Assembly: GCA_028023455.1 (NCBI GenBank) | Contig: JAQFVV010012395.1 | Coordinates: forward strand, 3,720,001 to 3,784,000 | Reading direction: 5' to 3' | Source: Epiperipatus broadwayi | Taxonomy: Eukaryota > Onychophora > Udeonychophora > Euonychophora > Peripatidae | Length of the DNA: 64,000 nucleotides | In this document: positions 24,937 through 36,009 of the stretch, piece by piece | How positions within the stretch are numbered: the first letter of the stretch is position 1 | Layout: each line of letters starts with the position of its first letter | Made by a program: the position numbers and the translations under genes | Notes under the pieces: model-generated | The model's input: only the letters and a program-made list of their open reading frames with translations | Database searches by the model: none | What the model was told of the DNA's origin: nothing

Positions 24937-25225
24937 GCAAGGGATTATTATGGTATTTGGTAGATGTAAAGGAGGGAATGTGGAGAATGGTAATGCCCAA
25001 AATGCTCCAAGAGAGACTAACTATGTATACACACTGCTTATATGGCCATTATGGAGTCGACAAGACCAAGAGATTGTTGAAAACTTGGTTTTACTGGCCA
25101 CACATGAGATACCAAATAAGTAAAACATTGAAAGGGTGTGAACTGTGCCAGAGAACTAAACCAGTCAACAAATCATATGCAGGAACAGTAAACCCGATAA
25201 TAAAAAAAGACCGAATGATCTAATA
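24937..25225 (+). pseudogene. Integrase zinc-binding domain (element 3)
   Basis: The H2C2 domain is visible in the 24933-25223 frame: HCLYGHYGVDKTKRLL, then about 30 residues later GCELCQRTKP. This domain helps integrase multimerise and engage LTR ends. The frame continues to the catalytic core only through a frame change near 25220. Confidence 0.85.
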
Positions 25226-25550
25226 GCGATTGATTTTTATGGGCCACTACCTAGGTTCTGGAAGATGAGGTACATAATAGTGGTATATGATGTTTTTTCG
25301 AAATGGGTATGTGCGTACCCTATGCTGCAGGCTAATACAGAGAACACCATATGCATATTAGAAACACAACACTTTCCCAAAATGGGCAAACCAAAGACAA
25401 TATCATCTGACAATGGAACTTCTGTCATGGCCAATGAATGGAAGGAGTGGACAGTGAAAAAGAAAGTATGACACACCTTGTCATCTATCCGTAACCCTCA
25501 GTCGAACCCTTGTGAAAGGGTGATGAGGGAATTGGGATGACTTTTTAGAG
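25226..25550 (+). pseudogene. Integrase catalytic core (element 3), two in-frame stops
   Basis: DDE strand-transferase core. First Asp in AIDFYGPLP (GAT 25232-25234), second in SSDNGTS (GAC 25409-25411), Glu in NPCERVMREL (GAA 25514-25516). Second Asp and Glu are in the same frame with 34 residues between them, one fewer than the usual 35. A TGA at 25469-25471 and another near 25540 interrupt the frame. All three catalytic residues are retained although the gene is dead. Confidence 0.85.
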
Positions 25551-26005
25551 TGTACACATCTTCAAACCATAAAGAGTGGGTGAAACAGTTGCCCAGAGTA
25601 GTGTATTATATCAACTGGATGGAGAATGGTTCCACAAGGTTTGTGCCTATTCGGCTACAGTTCTGTCAACCCATACCGAGGCTATACAAGGCCAAGTTGC
25701 CAACCATTCCTGAACATATCGATGGAAAGATAGATCAGAGAAAGGCAGCACCCAACATGAGACATGCCACAGTTGCAAGGGTAGACAGGAAAGGTATAAG
25801 ACTCAAAGATTTCAAAAAAGGGGACAGGGTATGGGTCCAGACAAATCCCATTAGCCAAACAAAGAAAGGTATATGCAAAAAGTTTCAGGAATTATATGAA
25901 GGCCCGTATCAAATAGTTAGAGAAAATGGTCCAAATGCATTTACTCTCGCAAATGAAAAAAGAAAAAAAGGGGACTTTCAATGCAAGAGACTTAAGGCCA
26001 TATAA
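25550..26005 (+). pseudogene. Integrase C-terminal domain with GPY/F module (element 3)
   Basis: Open for 151 codons. It begins with the end of the core (NHKEWVKQLPRVVYYINW) and reaches GDRVWVQTNP.. and KFQELYEGPYQIVRENG, the GPY/F module of many Ty3/gypsy integrases, which binds DNA and affects target choice. No chromodomain is visible after it, and the frame ends 138 bp before the 3' LTR. Confidence 0.82.
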
Positions 26006-26143
26006 AACGAATCCTGACAGATAGCATTAGGAGAAAACTGGATAGATTTAGACCCTGAAGACCCTGGAAGTACCAAAATAAGATTGGATAATAAAAAGAG
26101 TGTAAACACCATATTTTATTCTTGTCATTGACCACGGAAGTAT

Positions 26144-27463
26144 TGTACTGTATTTTATCCTAGTACAAATAGCGTTGGCAATTTAAAAGTTGAATTGATA
26201 AATTCCTAACGAAAAATATATTTATATAAATATATTTGATCTATTCATTTAAACAACGTGAGTGTATATGTATTTTTACGTGGGTTTAATGAAATTAAAA
26301 AGAGAGAATGAATGTGGAAAGTATAATAAAAATCAAAGAGAAACTTACTTTGTATTTGTTAAATTTAAAATAAACCATTATCGGTCATCAGCAGCATGGA
26401 AACAAAGTGATAACATTCTTTAGGTAATTAAAGATGGCGATCAAGAAAAGAAAAAGAAGACTTTGTGAGCTGAATTCTTTTAAATTTGTTACATGTTGGC
26501 AGGTGTCAATAGGAGTTGCGCAGAAAAAAAAATAAACAGGACAAAAGGAATAACAGTTGGTGCAGAGGGTTCTTCTTAGATCGTCCTTCATGCAGAGAGC
26601 AGTAAAAATAAAATTAAACGTGAAGAAATTATGAAAGTGGGCCAAACTACTGTTACTAATAGACTGAAATATTAAGATGTGTGAGTAGTAGCCATTCATT
26701 TAATGGAGTTGCCTTGTACCTCTGTCGCGAACTACCTGAGTGAAGAAGCCATCTCCTACTAGATTTTAACCACAATAACTTAAAGATCGCCAGAATATTG
26801 GACCGCAGATCCATTCTAAAGAAATTCATACATGGTCAACATTAGAAATCCTGCACGTTAACATTCAAACTTATCGGTAAGTAACTTTATTAAATCAAAA
26901 AAATTAGTGATCACTTCTTGAACTCTTAAGCATGATGAACAGTCGCCACGAGTCATATGAATAAAAGAAACAAATGTTAGCTGTAGTTTTATATTTTGAT
27001 TGTCTTTTTATATTTTATTCTCTCGATCATATTAATGTTTTTGTTTCATATTAATAAAGTAAAATATATCTTACGTTGTTATTAATTCTTATAGTTCTAA
27101 ATTCATTACAATTTAGACATTATTATAATTCAAGTAAATTGCCAATGTTGTACTGAAACACAATCCTCCGGAGATTCCAAAATGTCATCGTAGCTAAATA
27201 AATAAAAAAGGGATGTTTGCTAGTGAATTTTAATATAGAATTCTGGCGCCTTTCAAATAAATTAAAAGCTGGCTTACTTGATCCCATTATTTTAGTAGCT
27301 ACATTAGTTAAATGTGTGTTGTGTGACCAGGAAAAATAATTGCGTCCATTAAAACCTTACTGAATTGTCTGACGAAACAAATTTAATAGATAGGACGTAA
27401 TTTGGTCACTGAGTACGAGTAATTAACTCGTTTAAAACACTAATTAATGTAGTGGATGTTAAC
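26144..27463 (+). repeat. Element 3 3' LTR
   Basis: Direct copy of 21310-22618 starting TGTACTG. Its last bases (GTGGATGTTAACG) differ from GTGGACATTACA of the 5' copy because they merge with the inverted LTR of element 4 through a short palindrome. Confidence 0.88.
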
Positions 27464-28758
27464 GTCCCTTACATTATTTAGTGTTTTAAATGAGTTAACT
27501 ACTCGTACTCAGTGACCAAGTAATGTCCTATCTATTAAATTTGTTTCATCAGACAATTCAGTAAGATTTAATGGACGCAATTATTTTTCCTGGTCACACA
27601 GCACACTTTTAAGTAATGTAGCTACTAAAATAATGGGATCAAGTAAGCCAGCTTTTAATTTATTTGAAAGGCACCAGAATTCTATATTAGAATTCACTGG
27701 AAAACATCCCTTTTTCATTTATTTAGCTACAATGACATTTTGGAATCTCCAGAGGATTGTGTTTCAGTACAATGTTGGCAATTTATTTGAATTATAATAA
27801 TGTCTAAATTGTAATGAATTTAAAACTATAAGAATTAATAACAACGTAAGTTATATTTTTCTTTATTAATACGAAACAAAAACATTAATATGATCGAGAG
27901 AATAAAATATAAAAAGACAATCAAAATATAAAACTACAGCTAACATTTGTTTCTTTTATTCATATGACTCGTGGCGACAGTTCATCACGCTTAAGAGTTC
28001 AAGAAAATGATCACTAAATTTTTTGATTTAATAAAGTTACTTACCAGTAAGTTTGAATGTTAACGTGCAGGATTTCTAATGTTGACCATGCGTGGATTTC
28101 TTTAGAATGGATCTGCGGTCCAGTATTCTGGCGATCTTTAAGTTTTTGTGGTTAAAATCTAGTAGGAGACGGCTTCTTCACTCAGGTAGTTCACGACACA
28201 GGTATAAGGCAACTCCAGCAAATGAATGGCTACTACTTGCACATCTTAATATTTCAGTCCATTAGTAACAGTAGTTTGGCCCACTTTCATAATTTTTTCA
28301 CATTTAATTTTTATTGCTTTCTGCGGGAAGGATGATCTAAGAAGAACCCTCTGCACCAACTGTTATTCCTTATGTCCTGTTTATTTTTTTTCTTTCTGCA
28401 CAACTCCTATTGACACCTGCCAATGTGTAACAAATTTAAAATAATTTAGCCTACAAAGTCTTCCTTTTTTTCTTGATCGCCATCTTTAATTACTTAATGA
28501 ATGTTATCGCTTTGTTTCCATGCTGCTGATGGCCTTGCAATAAAGGTTTCTTTTAATTAAATTATATTTTTTTATTGTATTTTCTACATTACTTCTCTCT
28601 TTTTAATTTCATTACACACTAACCAAAAAAATATATACACTCATGTTGTTTAAAATAATAGATCAAATATATTTACATAAATATATTTTTCATTAGAAAT
28701 TTATTAATTTAACTTTTAAATTGCCAACGCTATTTGTACTAGGATAAAATATAGTACA
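27457..28758 (-). repeat. Element 4 3' LTR
   Basis: Reverse complement of the element 3 LTR. Its outer edge at 28758 is the complement of TGTACTAT. The inner edge meets element 3 in the near-palindrome GGATGTTAACGTCC. Confidence 0.88.
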
Positions 28759-29265
28759 ATACCTCCGCGGTCAATGACAAGAATATAATATGGGGTATGA
28801 CATTATTTTATTTTCAAAGCTCTATTAATCACTCTTTACTGACGTATTTTTTATACATACATCAACTGATTGCTTAATTGAAATATTGACATTGAATACA
28901 CGATCGAGAGATTTACATAATGCATTGCACAATTTCTTTCCTGCTTGCAGTATGCATATACAACCCCATATAGTTTAACAAAGAGCCCAAGTTTAAGCAC
29001 GATAGAGCATTGCTCATTTGTTTGAGATTTATGGCTCCGGGCACTTGGTTCATCCTCCCATTTCTTGGACCCTGCTTCTATAAGTCTTATGGGCACATAA
29101 AGATGATCTTTGCATACTATCTAAAAAGCATGAATTTCAGGGTTATTATTATCCCTTACTAGCGCATGCACCTCACGAATCACATCGACACCCCCAGTTC
29201 ACTGTCGACTAACCTTCCACCATTTAATAAACGATCACATAATCCCTATCCTATCTCATTTACCG
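28759..29265 (-). other. Element 4 region between gag and 3' LTR
   Basis: The last 50 bp match the end of element 3 (CTTGTCATTGACC then G/A-rich bases before the LTR). The rest, including an 81-codon minus frame at 28851-29096, shows no pol motif. It probably contains the pol deletion junction. Confidence 0.6.
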
Positions 29266-30388
29266 TTAATTTCTTTCCGCGGTCTTTAGGGTTTTGGTCC
29301 ATTCATTCGATTGTCTACCGTTATCTGTTTGGGTATGTATAATCCGGTTGAGTCGACAATTATCTGCCATTTCTCTATGCCACTCACACCAATCTCTCCA
29401 CTGTGTATCAAGATCTTCCCCGTCGTATTTATCTTGACTCCTGAACTTTTCTCCAGGGGATGGCGATCTTGCCCTATTCCCTTTATTTTTAGTTATCGCA
29501 TCCGTTCCTTGATTTCCCGCAGTATCAGTCAACATCATAGTGTTCAATTGCACTTGACCTTTATGACTTGGTATCTTGTTTGTGTACCTTGGGTTCATTT
29601 CTTCATCACTAGCCTTGTTGATCTCGAATGCATTAAGCAGTTCAGCCATCCACTCAACCGTCTCGCATCCGGTACTTATCAATAGGTGCCCTACTGGATT
29701 AGGAAAATTTTTCTGAGTAATTTGTATAATCTGTTTTTTCGTCAACTTACACTTCATTAAGGCTCATAGTTGTGCTACTTGCTTCCAGAAAAATGGCATG
29801 TAACACTGTTCTGTACTACATTTTTCTTGAGCCACTTTACTCTTGATTCTCTCTTGGTGGTCCAACAAAATTTCATTAATGTCTGACCATAATGCGCAAA
29901 GTTATTCGGTCTCTTGAAGAGAGCCTCCCACCAAGCCTGTGCAGTTCCTTGTAAATGACTAATGGCTAGAGTTAGTTTAATGTCTTCTGATATTGAGTTT
30001 ATCACAAAGTATCTCTCAAGATTATTTGCCCATAAAAGATTTTCAATTTCAGAAAAGGATTTATCGCACTCGGCATGTTTTTCTCTATTTTCTAGAGGTT
30101 TTATTTGCTGACTCTTATGTTTATCAGATCCTACTTCTATCACTTCACTTTGTGCCTTTATTAACCTTCTCATCTATCATTTCTATTAACTCTTCTTTCA
30201 TTTCTTTAATCTCTTCCCTTATCTCTGTTTTCACTTCGCTAATCATCTCCACCACTTCTTTTTTATTTCTTCTTTGAACTCTCTTATTCCTTTTTCATAT
30301 TCTCTTTGAATTCATTTAGTGCTTCATATAATAGCCTTTTAACTAATGTTTCCATACCCTCTTTATATCCTTTTTCGTCTTCTGCCAT
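29266..30388 (-). pseudogene. Gag polyprotein (element 4), frameshifted
   Basis: An ATG at 30388 (MAEDEKGYKEG..) starts an acidic, K/E-rich helical region that runs into stops. The frame 30173-29775 then carries a capsid-like segment with LERYFVINSIS and AISHLQGTAQAWWEALF, the conserved retrotransposon Gag pattern around a paired Trp. The frame 29757-29266 (163 codons) supplies the C-terminal part, rich in charged residues (RSPSPGEKFRSQ). I see no complete CCHC zinc knuckle. Gag forms the virus-like particle in which reverse transcription occurs. At least two frame breaks make this copy inactive. It is the only gag remnant of the family in the window. Confidence 0.75.
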
Positions 30389-30459
30389 ATTTTCCGTATT
30401 TGTGCCACTTCTCAATTTCATACACTTCTATTTTTTTAAAAAAAAAATTATTATTATTT

Positions 30460-30707
30460 TGCTTGATTTCTATTTTATTGTTTATCTTTTATTAATACAT
30501 TTGCCGAAGGTGCTCCCCCCTGCTGTCACTTTACCTTATGAGCTACTTTATTTCCATCATTTTGCCTATTCTTATTCTTATTATTTTTTTAAACCTACAT
30601 ACGCGAAACAAAACAAAAAAAACCACCAAACTCTTTTATATTTAACTTTTATTATTTACTCCTATCTCAGGACGTGGTTCTCGTCGAAGCCTCGAGTTGG
30701 GCGGCAA
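30460..30707 (-). promoter_or_regulatory. Primer site and leader of element 4
   Basis: Starts TTGCCGCCCAACTCGAGGC directly after the LTR and aligns with 22619-22857 of element 3, including GCCTCGA/CGTGGTTCT blocks. The alignment stops at GAAATCAAGC, which marks the left limit of the gag deletion in element 3. Confidence 0.7.
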
Positions 30708-32012
30708 TGTAATGTCCACTATGTTATTTAGTGTTTTAAACGGGTTAACTACTCGTACTCAGTGACCAAATTACATTCCTATCTATTAAATTTGTTTCGT
30801 CAGACAATTCAGTAAGATTTAATGGACGCAATTATTTTTCCTGGTCACATAACACACTTTTAACTAATGTAGCTACTAAAATAATGGGATCAAGTAAGCA
30901 GCTTTTAATTTATTTGAAAGGCGCCAAAATTCTATATTAGAATTCACTGGCAAACATCCCTTTTTTATTTATTTAGCTATGATGACATTTTGGAATCTCT
31001 GGAGGATTGTGTTTCAGTACAACATTGGCAATTTATTTGAATTATAATAATGTCTAAATTGTAATGAATTTAGAACTATAAGAATTAATAACAACGTAAG
31101 TTATACTTTTCTTTATTAATACGAAACAAAAACATTAATATGATTGAGAGAATAAAATATAAAAAGACAATCAAAATATAAAACTACAGCTAACATTTGT
31201 TTCTTTTATTCATATGACTCATGGCGACAGTTCATCACGCTTAAGAGTTCAAGAAAGTGATCACTAAATTTTTTGATTTAATAAAGTTACTTACCAATAA
31301 GTTTGAATGTTAACGTGCAGGATTTCTAATGTTGACCATGCGTGGATTTCTTTAGAATGGATGTGCGGTCCAGTATTCCGGCGATCTTTAAGTTTTTGTG
31401 GTTAAAATCTAGTAGGAGACAGCTTCTTCACTCAGGTAGTTCACAACACAGGTACAAGGAAACTCCAGCAAATGAACGGCTACTACTCACACATCTTAAT
31501 ATTTCAGTCTATTAGTAACAGTAGTTTGTCCCACTTTCATAATTTCTTCACGTTTAAATTTATTTTTACTGCTCTCTGCAGGAAGGACAATCTAAGAAGA
31601 ACCCTCTGCACCAACTGTTATTCCTTTTGTCCTGTTTATTTTTTTTTCTTTCTGCACAACTCCTATTGACACCTGCCAATGTGTACCAAATTTAAAATAA
31701 TTTAGCCTACAAAGTCTTCCTTTTTTTCTTGATCGCCATCTTTAATTACTTAATGAATGTTATCGCTTTGTTTCCATGCTGCTGATGGCCTTGCGATAAA
31801 GGTTTCTTTTAATTAAATTATTTTTTTTATTGTACTTTCTACATTCCTTCTCTATTTTTAATTTCATTAAACACAAACCAAAAAAATATATACACTCATG
31901 TTGTTTAAAACAATAGATCAAATATATTTACAAAAATATATTTTCGTTAGAAATTTATTAATTTAACTTTTAAATTGCCAACGCTATTTGTGCTAGGATA
32001 AAATACAATACA
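30708..32012 (-). repeat. Element 4 5' LTR
   Basis: Minus-strand LTR with start TGTATTG (complement at 32006-32012) and end ATTACA at 30708, directly followed outward by (AT)n. Confidence 0.9.
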
Positions 32013-32033
32013 ATATATATATATATATATTAT
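32013..32033. repeat. (AT)n tract at the outer end of element 4
   Basis: About 10 AT units directly after the LTR terminus, then unique sequence. Confidence 0.95.
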
Positions 32034-32142
32034 AATTCGAAGTCTGTATTTCTTCAAATCAATATACATAATCTTATGATTGAATGTTTATAAATATAGT
32101 AAGTAGATATATGTAAAGTATAACTTTAAAAATTTTATCCAC

Positions 32143-32184
32143 TTAGGAGCGCTTTCGACTATCCTCATAGTCTTTGTCAACTAA
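32143..32184 (-). ncRNA. Decayed hammerhead-ribozyme-like fold 3' of a Penelope-like fragment
   Basis: On the minus strand: UUAG, core-like UUGACAA, an extra A, a perfect 6-bp stem GACUAU/AUAGUC with GAGG loop, GAAA, a 2-bp stem III (AG..CU), C, then CUAA pairing with UUAG. The geometry is that of a minimal type I hammerhead, but the core departs from CUGAUGA, so it is probably inactive. It sits 30-40 bp past the end of the GIY-YIG frame, and hammerheads are known in Penelope-like elements. Confidence 0.5.
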
Positions 32185-32215
32185 TACTTTGAAAGGCTAA
32201 CCTTTCCACAATTCT

Positions 32216-32515
32216 ATGATCTTAACATGCTGCCTGTCTGTTAATTAAGTCTTGTTTGTATATTAGCATAGCTTCCTTTATTTTCCTTTTGTTGTTATTT
32301 TTTTCAAATTGCGATATTTTTATATTATTATAATTGAAGTTAAAACCATAAATACATGACTTATTATGGTCATAAAAAACAAATGCTGAAACATTATTAT
32401 TTATTTTGCAATTTTGTTTCATTTTCTGAACCCTTTTTAATAACAGCAAGTGCTCTTTAGTTTTTTTTTCCAATGTGCATCTCGATTCCCTTATATATTG
32501 AAGCAATCACTCTAT
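32216..32515 (-). pseudogene. Penelope-like element GIY-YIG endonuclease fragment
   Basis: The 94-codon minus frame (32506-32222) has the C-terminal half of the Penelope-type GIY-YIG domain: ESRCTLEKKTKEHLLLL (the arginine/E-H part), SAFVFYDHNKSC.., and the family-typical KRKIKEAMLI with a short tail. The catalytic GIY/YIG start and the whole RT are missing, so this is a 5'-truncated remnant, as is usual for these retroelements. Confidence 0.7.
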
Positions 32516-32950
32516 AGTCAGAGTGAGCTTCATGCTTTCCTTCCTAAAAACTAACCATCTACTAGGGTTCAAATCCAGAAATTATATTTAATGTACTAAC
32601 CTTGCCATCACCTACTATGTGGCAATGTATATATATTTAAAATATGCTAAAACTCTACTATATAATAAATATTTTATAATTTTGATTTTGATATTTTGAT
32701 ACCTTTGAATATTTTAAGCTTGTGGGTTTTTTTGTAAAAAAAAAAACGAAGAGAATTTGTTTAATCACATAAAGTTTGTCATTTGTAAAAATTTATTTGC
32801 TTTTAATTTCAATTTTATAAAAATTTAAAAGAAAGAAGATATAACCAAGATGGCATTGTGAAGTTTTGCTTCACTAATTAAATATTTTAAAAGCTCGTCT
32901 TTCATTAATTGAAATATTGTTTTCTTATCAAAGTCATTTTTATTTTAACT

Positions 32951-32978
32951 AAAAATATTTCATTAATGAAATATTTTT
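32951..32978. repeat. 28-bp perfect palindrome
   Basis: AAAAATATTTCAT and its exact inverse around TA/AT form a perfect 28-bp palindrome, in AT-rich intergenic sequence. Confidence 0.9.
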
Positions 32979-33289
32979 GTTTCATTTATATTAATTTAAA
33001 TTCTTTCGAGCTGGAATGTATTTTGAACCTTATCATCTTATGTCTTGTTTTTAATTAAAAATGGGTTGTAATTTGTTAATTGCTTATATGCCTCTGGGAA
33101 AATAAACTAAGTCATTTCTGTCATAGTTGGAAATGATATAAATAGGGCAGATTGGAGATAAGGGGACTTTCTTGCTTTTTGCTTTCTTTTGCTTACTTTT
33201 TGCATTCTTTTGCTTTTTGCTGTTCTACTTTTCTTGTACCATTTATATAGCGAAATAAAATGTCAGTTAAGTAGGATCCAAATCATCTT

Positions 33290-34020
33290 TCCCCCATGCT
33301 TATCAGGGACTGTCTCTGAAATGCTGTCACGAAACTCCTGCCATGGAAGAATGCTGCCACCAATGAAGAAGCAGTAGTGACCAAGATTGCTGACCACCAA
33401 GCTGATTATTCTAAACTGAAGCTCAGAGACCGAACTATCCAGCCATTGACCTAGAGCAGTGGTCTTCAACCTTTTCACACCTGCGGACCAGTAAAAATAA
33501 GGATAAGGTTCCGTGGACCAGCAAAAATAAGGATAAGATTTCCCAGACCAGCAGAAGTCTATAGATAAATTTTCTTAAAGATAAGCATAATTGTTATAAC
33601 TGATCAAAACAACAATGCAAAATATATAAGATAAAGTTATATATATATATGGAGTTTATATAATAAAAAGCTTTTTTTTAATTTTTTTAGAAAAGTAATA
33701 AAAAATTTAATTATACCCCCCCCCCATAAACATCTGTGATGACTAGAAAAACAAATTAATTTATGAATGATTGATTAGATTTTATTTTCGTTCTGTTTAC
33801 TTTTTTTTTTAATTGGGTAAAAATGAGATGAAAAAAATAAATAAAAATTGGCTATATTAATTAAAAGTTTAAACTCTTATTATTACAAACTTTTTACTGC
33901 CCGTCTAGCATGCAGACCTACAGAAAAGTTCCACAGCCCGGTCCCGGGCCGTGGACCAAGGGTTGAAGAACACTGACCTAGAGTATGCCAAGGTAACAGT
34001 CCAGTATCTACGTAAAGTTG
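33290..34020 (+). other. Less AT-rich, gene-like block split by a hAT MITE
   Basis: 33290-33456 and 33984-34015 have balanced composition unlike their surroundings. On the plus strand NEEAVVTKIADHQADYSKLK and nearby residues are open to a TAG, and on the minus strand a 71-codon frame (33478-33263) is open. I do not recognise either; possibly a captured coding fragment of an older transposon. Confidence 0.3.
33457..33975. mobile_element. hAT-type MITE (519 bp)
   Basis: Begins CAGTGGTCTTCAACC and ends GGTTGAAGAACACTG, near-perfect inverted termini of the hAT (CAGYG) class. ACCTAGAG is duplicated exactly on both sides (33449-33456 and 33976-33983), the 8-bp target duplication of hAT elements. 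Subterminal GCGGACCAG/GTGGACCA motifs repeat. There is no transposase. Confidence 0.95.
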
Positions 34021-34680
34021 TCTGTGCTTACCTACAAATACTAATTGTTTTTTTTTATATTTATATTTAATCTTTATTTGTAAGACCTCTCTATATATGT
34101 AATATATTTTCTTATAATATTAACTCCAATTTCACTTTACACTAGCTTTATAAGTCTGTGCATTCTATTTAATAATGTCTTTTTAAAGTTTTCTTTTAAT
34201 AATATGCCAGTTCAGCTCAATCTTGCAAGTTTGATATATAATTGTTGTTTTGTTTTGTTTTTTTAAAAAAAAGAAACAAAAGTAAATTGTAATGATAAGA
34301 ATTTATTTATCATTCGCTCCCTGTAAGATTGAATATATATTATGTTAAAATAGCCTCATGGTGTTGGTCATTCTAAAACTCTCTTGTTTAATTTTTTTAT
34401 TTTTGTTCATGAAAGATCACAATAAAGAATGAAGTGTTAATTACTGTCATCATCCAAATGGGCCAAATAATTGGAATTTTGATTTTGTTTGAAGCGTATA
34501 TGGAAAAGTATAACTGACTAATTAAATAAATAATTAATTAAATGTTTCATTTGATATTCATAACCTGATTCACTATTATACATACCATTATGCAGGGGAT
34601 TAAGCCGTTAAAGTTATTATATTAAACACTGTTTTTTTTCTCATATGTATATTGTACTGCTGACATAGCTTAACATTTCT
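34021..34680. other. AT-rich non-coding stretch
   Basis: I see no gene, repeat family or RNA here, only poly-T and A/T runs. Confidence 0.6.
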
Positions 34681-34681
34681 T

Positions 34682-34941
34682 CAGTATTTCAAATGCTTTG
34701 TCATTCGGGAACCTTCAAGAATCTGAAGTTTTCCCTCCCTTTTGAAATCATTCTAAATCAGGGATTATATTCCTTGTGGAATGAGAGGCTAAGATTTTGG
34801 ATGCTCTATGAAAGATACCGTATGCTAGCTCTCATATCACCAAACCTACCTCAACCTTTGTACTGCTTTGTTATACATGCAAATGTATGTCTTCTTCATG
34901 AAAATATGTCCGATGATGAATGTTTAACCTTTCTATGTTAG
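34682..34941 (+). CDS. Possible terminal exon of an unrecognised plus-strand gene
   Basis: ACATTTCTTCAG at 34673-34684 could be a 3' splice site. From there one frame stays open for about 85 codons to TAG, including SGTFKNLKFSLPFEIILNQG, WNERLRFWMLYERYRMLAL and HENMSDDECLTFLC. The composition is clearly less AT-rich than the flanks. No partner exon, polyadenylation signal or family was identified, so it may equally be a transposon relic. Confidence 0.3.
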
Positions 34942-34949
34942 TAGTTACA

Positions 34950-36005
34950 ATATCCATTAATTAAATCGTTTTGCTTGTTTCATCCCAGTAAGAAATAATG
35001 ATATGAGAAATGTGAATCATGTTTAGAGAAGTATTGTATAGATTCCTGTAGTGCACTTCGTTTAAAGTTGCCTACTCTTTTAAATTAATGAACCATTCCC
35101 ATATACACGTATATTTTTCATTCTCTAATAATAGTCAAAAGAAAATATATGTAAAACAAAAAAAATTAAAGTTTTTATTTCTGCTATAAACAAATGTGGT
35201 TTATAACTTTGACCGTATGGCTCATACTAATTTAAATCATTCATCGATCTTTCATTCTTGTGTAAAGAGAGTTTATTTTGGCAAAGTGAATTTGCACATA
35301 TGACGTAAAACAATATATGGCATAACTCCTGTTAACAACAATTAAAGATTATTCAGTGTTAATGTAATAAATGTAAACCTATCTAAAGTGAAATCGCTAT
35401 ATATAGATATACATTGTGTTCATGATAATTTAATATTAAAATACATTAAAAATCCTATCCAGAGTTCGAATCTTTATTTTGGTTAGTTTTTAAAAATAAA
35501 AAGGTTTTATATAATTATGTATTATTTTAATTTTTATATCTCATTCAGGAATTCATCCTCAACAGTCCTAATTCGAGTCTCATGTCTCAGTACCACTGTC
35601 TACGTCCAGTACAATATTTGCTACCACACCTACATATCCATTTATATATATATAACAAAATCGCAATTGCACCAGTAAACAAAATTTAAAATATATTCTA
35701 GAAATACTATATAATCAGCCTAGTTTTTAATTTCACAGGACAGAGATAAAAAAATTCATTACAAGTGACAAAAAAAAATTAGATGAAAATCATTTTAAGA
35801 ATTATACTCACTCTTTTAATTTATTAATTAATGGAATGACAAATGCTATTATTAATTCAATATAAATAATACATATGTCTACTAAGAAAAGCTTGTTTAA
35901 TGCTTTAAAATAAATATGTTAAGTATATCAAAACATATTTTCGACTATTTAATAATCATAATCATAGCTATTATTATTCAAGACGATTGTAAAATTTATA
36001 GAAGA
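34950..36005. other. AT-rich non-coding stretch
   Basis: No coding, RNA or clear repeat signal noticed apart from short TATATA runs at 35400-35410 and 35645-35655. Confidence 0.6.
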
Positions 36006-36009
36006 ATTG

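Larger units (their letters stand above)
21310..27463 (+). mobile_element. Element 3: Ty3/gypsy retrotransposon with pol but no gag
   Basis: 1.31-kb LTRs (21310-22618 and 26144-27463) enclose a primer site, a short leader, then protease, RT, RNase H and integrase in the gypsy order. The leader matches element 4 (minus strand) to about 22857 and then jumps directly to protease-proximal sequence, so gag was deleted. Several stops and frameshifts make pol a pseudogene. The integrase ends in a GPY/F-type module and no env follows. Confidence 0.92.
27457..32012 (-). mobile_element. Element 4: same Ty3/gypsy family, gag retained, pol deleted (minus strand)
   Basis: 5' LTR 30708-32012, leader and gag 30707-29266, 3' LTR 27457-28758, all read on the minus strand. 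LTRs, primer site and leader match element 3. Sequence downstream of gag goes almost directly to the 3' LTR, with no RT or integrase motif, so pol is deleted. It lies tail-to-tail against element 3 with an overlap of a few bases, and its outer end abuts (AT)n. Confidence 0.9.
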
